Of a stretch of 5,933 nt of DNA, positions 1 through 5,050 are shown in pieces. Source of the DNA: Candidatus Bathyarchaeota archaeon (GTDB lineage Archaea > Thermoproteota > Bathyarchaeia > 40CM-2-53-6); assembly GCA_005883695.1 (NCBI GenBank), contig VBBV01000076.1:1-5933 (forward strand), given 5' to 3'. The notes beneath the pieces were generated by a model. That model was not told the origin of the DNA, ran no database searches, and was given only the letters and a program-made list of their open reading frames with translations. The translations under genes were made by a program, and so were the position numbers. Position 1 is the first letter of the stretch. Each line of letters begins with the position of its first letter.

Positions 1-634
1 TGCTTCCGTCGATAGTCTTGCTCGATTCCAGTTCGGTGAGCGGTGAACATGCAACTTTCGAGTTGAGCACCGCGTCTTTGTCAAGATTCGCACCGTGGAC
101 TCCGCGAGGGTTCAGGAGCGCGTTTTTCTTGTTCTTGACGGCAACCTGCGCGCAGTAATCTCTCTTTGTCGCAGTCTCTTTCAGATAACGGGCCATTTCG
201 AGCCCGGCCACAAATCTCGGGTCCGCGTTAACATGGTGATCATAGATCGGGTCGAGGGCGAAGCTTGAGATCTCGTCAGGGTTTAGAACATCTGAGATCT
301 TGCTGTGAGACTCTACAACCGCAACATCCGCTATCCCGGACATGATGTGCATACAAGCTGTTGCCAATCCCACAACCCCGTCGGATGATATGGTGCACAG
401 TGGCTTGAGTACAGCCCCCAACTGGTCGGGCATGTACTCGTCGGTTATGCTAATTCCTTCCCAGAAGTCCTCGGTGCAACAAATGAAGCTCTGAACGTCT
501 TTTCGAGGGTCTATCCCAGCATCCTCGTAGGCGCGACTTGCAGCTTCAAACATTAGTTCCCGGGTTGAGAGACCGGGGGTCATCGAGTCGAAGCCTGAGT
601 ATCCGACGCCCACTATCGCGATTCGTAGAGGCAA
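1..634 (-). CDS. Thiolase-family protein (acetyl-CoA acyltransferase-like), N-terminal part
   Basis: This is the first 211 codons of a thiolase-fold protein that continues past the left edge; family members are usually about 380-400 residues. Thiolases cleave or condense beta-ketoacyl-CoA in the cytoplasm, the last step of beta-oxidation. The start MPLRIAIVGVGYSGF, the stretch DVAVVESHSK (103-112) and the later RDYCAQVA and NPRGVHGA segments fit the archaeal/SCP2-like branch. The usual Cys-x-x-Gly nucleophile motif reads S83-S84-D85-G86, so serine sits where the catalytic cysteine is expected; the nearest cysteine is C80. It may therefore be a non-catalytic partner subunit or have altered chemistry. 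The TTG start at 632-634 is chosen because no ATG or GTG lies between it and the upstream in-frame stop at 695-697, and the family N-terminus begins there. An acyl-CoA dehydrogenase nearby supports an acyl-CoA role. Family call firm, activity uncertain. Confidence 0.88.
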   Translation of the reverse strand, partial: MPLRIAIVGVGYSGFDSMTPGLSTRELMFEAASRAYEDAGIDPRKDVQSFICCTEDFWEGISITDEYMPDQLGAVLKPLCTISSDGVVGLATACMHIMSGIADVAVVESHSKISDVLNPDEISSFALDPIYDHHVNADPRFVAGLEMARYLKETATKRDYCAQVAVKNKKNALLNPRGVHGANLDKDAVLNSKVACSPLTELESSKTIDGS

Positions 635-665
635 TAATCGATCGGTAGCGACGGCGTTGGCGTGT

Positions 666-675
666 TTACTATAAG
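666..675 (-). promoter_or_regulatory. TATA-like promoter element for the thiolase gene
   Basis: On the minus strand this reads CTTATAGTAA. Its centre is about 36 bases upstream of the TTG start, which would put the transcription start roughly 10 bases ahead of it. No Shine-Dalgarno sequence is visible, fitting a near-leaderless archaeal mRNA. It lies just past the stop codon of the upstream gene, so the thiolase may be transcribed on its own, although read-through from that gene is also possible. Confidence 0.45.
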
Positions 676-694
676 ACTTCCGCGAAACGAATGT

Positions 695-2344
695 TCACGG
701 CGGTGGTGGAGGCGGGGGGGATGATGAAGCAGGCAATTGCTGTGGGAGCGGAGGTTGTGGAGACCTAGATCTTGGTGTTCCACACGTGGTGCAGAAGAAT
801 TCTGCCACGCCAAGAGGCTTTCCACATGCTCCACAGTAGGCTACAGGAATGGTGACGGGGAATGGCGGGGTAATTGGTAGGGCTGCCCGGCGAGCTTGTT
901 CTCTCCTCAAAGCCATGACTACGACTGCGACGGCGACTGCGATTGGTGGCATGATTACTGTGAGAAGTTCCGCGATACTGAAAACAGGGATCGAGAGGTT
1001 TACAGGTCCTACCACGCTCGTCTTGAAAATGGACTGCACCCCATAAGGCACTGTAACGCGAAGGCTGTAGTTGCCGGGCGGTAACTGGGCAAGAGTTGCG
1101 TTTCCTTCTGAATCCGTCTTCAAAGTCTGGTTAGTCGAATCGGCAAGGAAAGTGAGGACGGTTGCCCCGCTGACAGGAAGAGAATAGAATCGACCGACGA
1201 CACGAATGGGGATTGAAAACACGTCTCCCTGGATTGTTTGGCTTGACGCTGAGTCGGAGACCAAAGAGTTCTTTGCAACGTTAACGCCATGCCAGTATGC
1301 ATAGTTGACGGTGTAAGTGCCGCTGTTGGATTGAGTGATATTCTGGGACTGGTAGCTCGTGTAATACAGGACGTTGCTGTTACCCGGATCCAGAAGCGAA
1401 ATCCAATCTGGAGCGAACGGGTTCCCATTATCGTCAATGAAGTTGAATGATACCTTGGTGAACAGTTGGGATGTGGGCCAGAGGGTTGTGGCTGAGGCCG
1501 GTTGGCGAATGTTGCTTCCCGCTAGGAAGTCGTCTTTGTACCCTTCGACCTCCCATACGCCGTATGGATTAGGTAAGCCTGTCTGACTGCTGTAGCCGTA
1601 ACAGCAGTGGCTTATCCCCAATTGCATTTGGTGCCAAGGGCCGGCCTGGTGTATTTCTAGATCTTTGAACTCGGCTGGGCCGATTACGTCCTTGTTGTCT
1701 ATTGCTTGGGCTACTTCTGCGATTCCCGCTGGTGCATTGTTTCCTGAACTAGTTGCTCCGGCTCCAAGATAGTTCTTGCTCCCGGGTAGAGGCGATGTTC
1801 CGAGTAGATTGCCGTCCATATAGAAAGACCAGACGCCGTTTTCCGTGGGGACATTGTCGACGTTGTGGACCATTGAGTACGTGTGCCAGGACCCGATAGG
1901 CCCGGCTGACCCTTCAGGGCCGATCACGGGTGGACAGTTACAGTTTGGGGTGTAGAAGGTTTCGAAGAACCAGGCGCAACAGTAGGATTGGCCCGTGGTG
2001 CTCAGTCCGTTGAGATATCCGACTTGAACGAAACCGCCAGTCGAGAGTAAAGTTCCAACCCAGTACGAGTGAGCGTCATTCCGGACTTGATCATAGACAG
2101 TGCGAATGGTGATGTTTGCACCGTCAACATTGTAACTGCCACTGTCACCGATGGCTCCGATCTGGAACCAGTAATAGCCTCCAAGAGTATAGGTGGTTTG
2201 AAGTGGACCTTGCCTGATTGGTTGGGGAACGAGACCTGAACTAGAATTGACTGTCACAGGGTTATGACCGAGAACAAGGGCCGACTGGAGGCCCAGCATG
2301 ACGCCTATGACGATCAAGGCAAACCTGATAGTTCGTGTCTTCAC
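695..2344 (-). CDS. Secreted, membrane-anchored protein with cytoplasmic zinc ribbon and proline tail
   Basis: I recognise an architecture but not a named family. Residues 1-26 form a signal peptide (basic MKTRTIR, hydrophobic core, ending near LVLG). Residues 30-380 are a Trp/Tyr/Gly-rich, beta-type ectodomain that may contain a concanavalin-like sandwich (WVGTLL, FVQVGY, VWSFYMDGNLLG). It has unusual cysteine clusters CC 122-123, CNC 135-137 and CC 247-248, and seven N-x-S/T sequons occur between N33 and N449. Residues 386-450 resemble a carboxypeptidase-regulatory-like Ig domain (PVSGATV, TDSEGNATL, LPPGNYSL). A single membrane helix spans about 456-479, followed by RREQARR, so the C terminus should be cytoplasmic. 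There it carries a C4 zinc ribbon, C504-x2-C507-x10-C518-x2-C521, and a Pro/Ser/Gln tail ending in seven prolines. The start is GTG at 2342-2344, placed just before the signal peptide, with AAGGG a few bases upstream. Role unknown: surface binding, adhesion or sensing are possible. Confidence 0.85.
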   Translation of the reverse strand: MKTRTIRFALIVIGVMLGLQSALVLGHNPVTVNSSSGLVPQPIRQGPLQTTYTLGGYYWFQIGAIGDSGSYNVDGANITIRTVYDQVRNDAHSYWVGTLLSTGGFVQVGYLNGLSTTGQSYCCAWFFETFYTPNCNCPPVIGPEGSAGPIGSWHTYSMVHNVDNVPTENGVWSFYMDGNLLGTSPLPGSKNYLGAGATSSGNNAPAGIAEVAQAIDNKDVIGPAEFKDLEIHQAGPWHQMQLGISHCCYGYSSQTGLPNPYGVWEVEGYKDDFLAGSNIRQPASATTLWPTSQLFTKVSFNFIDDNGNPFAPDWISLLDPGNSNVLYYTSYQSQNITQSNSGTYTVNYAYWHGVNVAKNSLVSDSASSQTIQGDVFSIPIRVVGRFYSLPVSGATVLTFLADSTNQTLKTDSEGNATLAQLPPGNYSLRVTVPYGVQSIFKTSVVGPVNLSIPVFSIAELLTVIMPPIAVAVAVVVMALRREQARRAALPITPPFPVTIPVAYCGACGKPLGVAEFFCTTCGTPRSRSPQPPLPQQLPASSSPPPPPPP

Positions 2345-2382
2345 CGCTCGCCCTTCGTTGCATGTTGACCTAGAGGCGTACC

Positions 2383-2390
2383 AATTTTAG
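2383..2390 (-). promoter_or_regulatory. TATA-like element for the secreted-protein gene
   Basis: The minus strand reads CTAAAATT, ending about 38 bases upstream of the GTG start at 2344. Archaeal spacing would give a leader of roughly 12-15 bases. It lies in the 148-base divergent region (2345-2492) shared with the acyl-CoA dehydrogenase promoter, so the two genes could be co-regulated. I saw no clear operator palindrome between the two boxes. Confidence 0.4.
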
Positions 2391-2445
2391 GAGTATGGAA
2401 CTCTTCCCCTTGTTCCTCTCAATCAACAGCTGTTTCTCGGCTAAG

Positions 2446-2453
2446 GTATAAAC
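2446..2453 (+). promoter_or_regulatory. TATA box for the acyl-CoA dehydrogenase gene
   Basis: The sequence GTATAAAC is a good archaeal TATA box. Its centre is about 43 bases upstream of the GTG start, predicting transcription from around 2475 and a short leader of about 18 bases that still includes the Shine-Dalgarno site. Confidence 0.6.
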
Positions 2454-2480
2454 CGAAGCCTCCAAAAAAGGAATTTCCTA

Positions 2481-2486
2481 GAGGTT
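2481..2486 (+). promoter_or_regulatory. Ribosome binding site that supports the GTG start
   Basis: GAGGTT lies 6-7 bases before the GTG at 2493. It complements the 3' end of archaeal 16S rRNA, and this supports the GTG start over any later methionine. Confidence 0.55.
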
Positions 2487-2492
2487 ACTCCT

Positions 2493-3656
2493 GTGGGTTT
2501 CTTCGGGAATGAGCAGAAAGAGCTCATTCAGATGATCTATGGGTCCAGCTCAGAGGACCATCTTCTCCTCCTAGACTCTCTGGGGGATTTTATCGAGAAA
2601 GAGATCGAGCCCACCGCGCGAGAGATCGATGTGAACGCTCAGTTTCCACGCGAGAACATTACCAAGATGTTCGAGCAGGGCTTCACGAGCATGGGTTTTC
2701 CCAAAGAGTACGGAGGACTTGAGCTTCCTTGGCCAGTCTACGTCGCGGCTATGGAGATGGTCGGCAAAGCGTGTGCTAGCACCGCTCTCTCACTGGCGAT
2801 CCATGGAACCTGTTGCGAAGGAGTACGCCTGTTCAGTAATCCAGACCAGAAGAAGCAGTTCCTTCCCGTTATGATCAGCGGAAAGTCCTTTGCCGCGTTT
2901 TCCCTAACTGAACCCGGCGCGGGATCAGACGCGCGAAACATGCAAACACAGGCCCGATTGGAGGGCAACGAATGGATAGTTAACGGAACGAAAATGTTCA
3001 CGACAAACGGTGGCTACTGCGACTTGTATTTTCTCTTCGCCAAGACCGCTAAGGGTCCTTCCGCATTTCTGGTGGACTCGAAGAAGGCGAAGTCGAGCAA
3101 AGACATTGAGAAGCTCGGCGTGAGGGGATCCGTGACCTCAGAGGTGGTGTTCGAAAACGCCAAGGTTCCGAAGGAGAACCTTGTGGGAACAGAGGGAGAG
3201 GGATTTGATTATGCTAAGAGAATGCTCTGGGGCGGAAGAGTGACGATCGGAGCCTTGACAACCGGTATCGCCCAAGCGGCCTTCGAAAAGGCAGTGAAGT
3301 ACAGCAAGGAGAGGACTGCGTTTGGAAAGACATTATCCGAATTCGAAATGACCCAGGCCAAGCTCGCTGACATGTTGACGATGATTAACGCGTCGCGGAT
3401 GATGGTTTACCGTGCAGCACATTTGAAGAGTCAGGGAAAGGCGTTTGAGTCAGAAGCCGCGCAAGGCAAGCTACTGGCGACGGAGAGCGCGCTCAAGGTG
3501 TGCGACGAGGCGATTCAGATCTTCGGAGGCTACGGGTACGCGGACGAATTTGATGTTCATCGCCACTGGAGGGACGCGAGACTGATGACCGTGGGCGAGG
3601 GGACCTCGGAGATCATGAGGCTAATCATCTCGAAGAACATCCTCCATCCTTCGTAG
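2493..3656 (+). CDS. Acyl-CoA dehydrogenase
   Basis: This is a complete 387-residue FAD-dependent acyl-CoA dehydrogenase, the normal family length. It oxidises acyl-CoA to trans-2-enoyl-CoA in the cytoplasm, the first step of beta-oxidation or branched-chain acyl breakdown, passing electrons to an electron-transfer flavoprotein. Visible domains are an N-terminal helical part (about 20-130), a beta domain with the signature FSLTEPGAGSD at 136-146, and a C-terminal helical part with FGGYGY at 344-349. The catalytic base is probably E369 in VGEGTSE, the position used by short- and medium-chain enzymes and butyryl-CoA dehydrogenases. The GTG start is supported by GAGGTT upstream and a TATA box at 2447-2452. 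It diverges from the secreted-protein gene and converges on the GNAT gene, leaving two bases between stops. Substrate chain length cannot be told from sequence alone. No ETF or enoyl-CoA hydratase gene is in the window. Confidence 0.96.
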   Translation: MGFFGNEQKELIQMIYGSSSEDHLLLLDSLGDFIEKEIEPTAREIDVNAQFPRENITKMFEQGFTSMGFPKEYGGLELPWPVYVAAMEMVGKACASTALSLAIHGTCCEGVRLFSNPDQKKQFLPVMISGKSFAAFSLTEPGAGSDARNMQTQARLEGNEWIVNGTKMFTTNGGYCDLYFLFAKTAKGPSAFLVDSKKAKSSKDIEKLGVRGSVTSEVVFENAKVPKENLVGTEGEGFDYAKRMLWGGRVTIGALTTGIAQAAFEKAVKYSKERTAFGKTLSEFEMTQAKLADMLTMINASRMMVYRAAHLKSQGKAFESEAAQGKLLATESALKVCDEAIQIFGGYGYADEFDVHRHWRDARLMTVGEGTSEIMRLIISKNILHPS

Positions 3657-3658
3657 GG

Positions 3659-4162
3659 TTAGAGGTTCTTCTCGTAGAGGCTCGCTTTCCAACCGGGTGC
3701 CAGAGTGTCTCTAACGTGGACGAATCCGGCTTTCTCGTAGTATTCCCGAATCATCTTGTTGCTGGCGAGGCAGTCGAGACGCAAGTATCGCTTGCCTTCC
3801 GCTCTGGCCTGGGCCTCAGCCCATTGTAGCATTCGAAGTCCGAGACTTTTCCCGCCGTGGGAGCGCTTGATGGCGAGCTTGTGGACATACCCGCTGTCTG
3901 GTGGGAGATCGCCCCAGAACTTCTTATCGCTCCACTGAAGGGTGATTGTCCCGACGGTCCCTTCTACGTCCTTGACGATGTAGACATGACCACGCTCAAT
4001 ATTGATCTTGATGGTCTGGCGGAAAGCCGGGCCCGGCCGCCACTGAGCCTCAAGCCCCTTCGAGGATAACCATCGAGAGGCTTCCTCCAGAATCTCCAGA
4101 ACCCTATCAAGATCGCCTTGTTGCGCTCGGATTATTCTGACGTCGGACCCGAGGTTGACCAA
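3659..4162 (-). CDS. GNAT-family N-acetyltransferase
   Basis: This 167-residue cytoplasmic acetyltransferase should move an acetyl group from acetyl-CoA to an amine on a small molecule or protein; the acceptor is unknown. The N-terminal strand and helix (VRIIRAQQGDLDRVLEIL, 8-25), the central beta strands (YIVKDVEGTVGTITLQW, 61-77) and motif A (VHKLAIKRSHGGKSLG, 93-108) follow the GNAT order. The RLDCLASN (128-135) and YYEKAGF (141-147) segments are typical of its C-terminal half. The acetyl-CoA loop is slightly degenerate: where relatives commonly have G-x-G, it reads G104-K-S106. The start is TTG at 4160-4162. No in-frame ATG or GTG lies between it and the upstream stop near 4208, and it comes just before the first family strand. 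A weak AAGG lies about 10 bases upstream. It is transcribed away from the zinc-finger gene. Confidence 0.88.
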   Translation of the reverse strand: MVNLGSDVRIIRAQQGDLDRVLEILEEASRWLSSKGLEAQWRPGPAFRQTIKINIERGHVYIVKDVEGTVGTITLQWSDKKFWGDLPPDSGYVHKLAIKRSHGGKSLGLRMLQWAEAQARAEGKRYLRLDCLASNKMIREYYEKAGFVHVRDTLAPGWKASLYEKNL

Positions 4163-4344
4163 ACAGTTGGCCTTGGCTTCAACTCTTGTCTTCGTAGGAT
4201 TTGGACATTACCAGCACTTCGCCTGGCTCAAGCATCTTCCTAGGACTCGTGCTTAGGAGACTGGACTTGTGTTACCGGAATCCCATCGTCAGGGTTAGAC
4301 ATTGGCTATCACTTAGCCCAGCCAACCGCCCTAGTGACCCAACC
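4163..4344. other. Divergent intergenic region between GNAT and zinc-finger genes
   Basis: These 182 bases must hold promoters for both neighbours, but no strong TATA box is visible for either. The CCAAATCC on the minus strand near 4198-4205 is the best weak candidate for the GNAT gene. An imperfect inverted repeat, TTCCTAG with TTAGGAG, lies around 4237-4259 and is of uncertain meaning. Confidence 0.3.
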
Positions 4345-4698
4345 ATGAAAGCCAAACACAAAGCCAAGGCGAAGACAAAATCGAAACCTAAGACAAGAGC
4401 CAAACCCAAGACGAAACGAACAACCCGGGCAAGCGCGTTCACGAAACCGACCTCGATTACAACGCCCAACCTGAGCCCTGATTTCAAAACGTGTGAAGAG
4501 ATCGAAGTGGGAGATATCGGCGGCTTCGGAATCACTAGCGAGGAACGGATGGAACGGGAGACCCGTTGCACCCAGCGTGCAACACAATTCTGCACCAGTT
4601 GCGCCAAGAACCTATGCATTACTCACTTCGAGCTACTTCACAAAGACCATGACAATCCCATTCGCCACGATTCCGGGCCAAACCCAGTTCAAATGTAG
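4345..4698 (+). CDS. Small basic protein with Lys-rich tail and B-box-like zinc finger
   Basis: This is a 117-residue protein that I do not recognise as a named gene. Residues 2-28 form a strongly basic tail of alternating Lys with Ala, Thr, Pro or Ser, like the tails of histone H1-type proteins, which suggests nucleic-acid binding. Residues 29-49 are a Thr/Pro/Ser linker. Residues 75-102 carry C75-x7-C83-x2-C86-x4-C91-x2-H94-x4-H99-x2-H102, which matches ligands of the B-box zinc finger. The usual second ligand is missing (C75-x2-R78, with a shortened loop), so one of the two zinc sites may be incomplete; C50 or H108 could substitute. The ATG at 4345 is preferred to a TTG at 4201 because the upstream extension (LGLVLRRLDLCYRN and so on) resembles no domain and covers the presumed promoter. 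No Shine-Dalgarno site is visible. A hairpin terminator follows eight bases after the stop. Confidence 0.72.
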   Translation: MKAKHKAKAKTKSKPKTRAKPKTKRTTRASAFTKPTSITTPNLSPDFKTCEEIEVGDIGGFGITSEERMERETRCTQRATQFCTSCAKNLCITHFELLHKDHDNPIRHDSGPNPVQM

Positions 4699-4705
4699 AC
4701 GACTC

Positions 4706-4737
4706 GTGGGACACAGCGTCCCACCTTCTCCTTTTTT
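4706..4737 (+). terminator. Hairpin plus T-tract terminator after the zinc-finger gene
   Basis: A perfect 7-bp stem, GTGGGAC (4706-4712) with GTCCCAC (4718-4724), closes a five-base loop. After a short pyrimidine-rich spacer, six T residues follow at 4732-4737. It starts eight bases after the stop codon. T tracts are the main archaeal termination signal, and the hairpin strengthens the call. Confidence 0.7.
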
Positions 4738-4743
4738 CGCGAC

Positions 4744-4751
4744 CTTAAATT
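4744..4751 (+). promoter_or_regulatory. TATA-like element ahead of the candidate small RNA
   Basis: CTTAAATT has its centre about 30 bases upstream of the first paired base of the fold at 4778. Archaeal spacing puts transcription start near 4773-4776, right at the base of the outer stem. It follows directly after the terminator T tract, as expected for a new transcription unit. Confidence 0.4.
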
Positions 4752-4772
4752 GAACCTTCATGTTTCAGGCTA

Positions 4773-4871
4773 AATCGGGGAAACAAAGCGTGGATTCTGC
4801 CCGAGTCTCCTTCGTTAGGGCTAGAATCGCTTGAATAACCCGGTCTCCCAGTTTGTTTCCCGCGTCCTTTT
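4773..4871 (+). ncRNA. Candidate structured small RNA (no known family recognised)
   Basis: The segment can fold into nested stems. The outer stem is a perfect 10-bp pairing of GGGAAACAAA (4778-4787) with TTTGTTTCCC (4852-4861). Inside it, GATTCTGCCC (4793-4802) pairs with GGGC-T-AGAATC (4818-4828), ten pairs with one bulged T at 4822 and a 15-base loop. About 23 bases (4829-4851) stay unpaired on the 3' side. A TATA-like box lies at the right distance upstream, and four T residues follow at 4868-4871. No tRNA, C/D box, SRP or RNase P features were found. It could instead be part of a leader of the downstream KTN gene. The fold is seen in the sequence; that it is transcribed is inference. Confidence 0.4.
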
Positions 4872-5050
4872 GACATAGGCGGAATAGAGCTTCGATTGGC
4901 AAAGGGGGTTTGTTTCAGCCGAATCTTGGGTAGGGCCGAGCGTGCGGATTGTTTTCGACGCCTTTTTGGGAACGGAAGCTTATTACTCGGTCCGACCAAC
5001 CGGCCTTCAACCATTACCTAGATTTCCTTAACAAGAGTGGAAACCAGTCG
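4872..5050 (+). other. Leader/promoter region of the KTN gene
   Basis: No protein is supported here. GATTGGC (4894-4900) can pair with GCC-G-AATC (4918-4925) around a loop that repeats TTTGTTTC (4909-4916), a copy of the 3' outer-stem sequence of the candidate RNA. CTTATTAC at 4979-4986 is a possible TATA box for the KTN gene; it would give a leader of about 43 bases. An upstream in-frame TTG at 4949 would extend the KTN protein, but the added residues look like nothing known. Confidence 0.3.

Noticed and set aside
613..834. Minus-strand 73-codon frame overlapping the surface-protein C terminus and thiolase start
   Set aside because: It is out of frame with both well-supported genes and has an Arg/His/Ser-rich composition typical of a shadow frame.
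4201..4344. TTG-initiated N-terminal extension of the zinc-finger protein
   Set aside because: The 48 added residues resemble no domain, no ribosome binding site precedes the TTG, and the ATG at 4345 begins directly at the basic tail.
4272..4619. Hydrophobic minus-strand frame opposite the zinc-finger gene
   Set aside because: Its Leu/Ala/Phe/Val-rich run is the complement of the Lys-rich repeat codons, so the apparent membrane segment is an artefact.
4761..4785. TGTTTC/GAAACA inverted repeat as an operator
   Set aside because: The arms are only six bases, the spacing is 13, and the second arm is better explained as part of the 10-bp outer stem of the candidate RNA.
4773..4871. Considered as a tRNA or a known small RNA
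   Set aside because: No T-loop GTTCRA motif, anticodon arm, C/D boxes (RUGAUGA/CUGA) or CCA end could be found, and the 10-bp stems do not match tRNA geometry.
4949..5050. TTG-initiated N-terminal extension of the KTN protein
   Set aside because: KTN proteins begin at the Rossmann strand, exactly at ATG 5051; the extra 34 residues show no recognisable feature and overlap the likely promoter.
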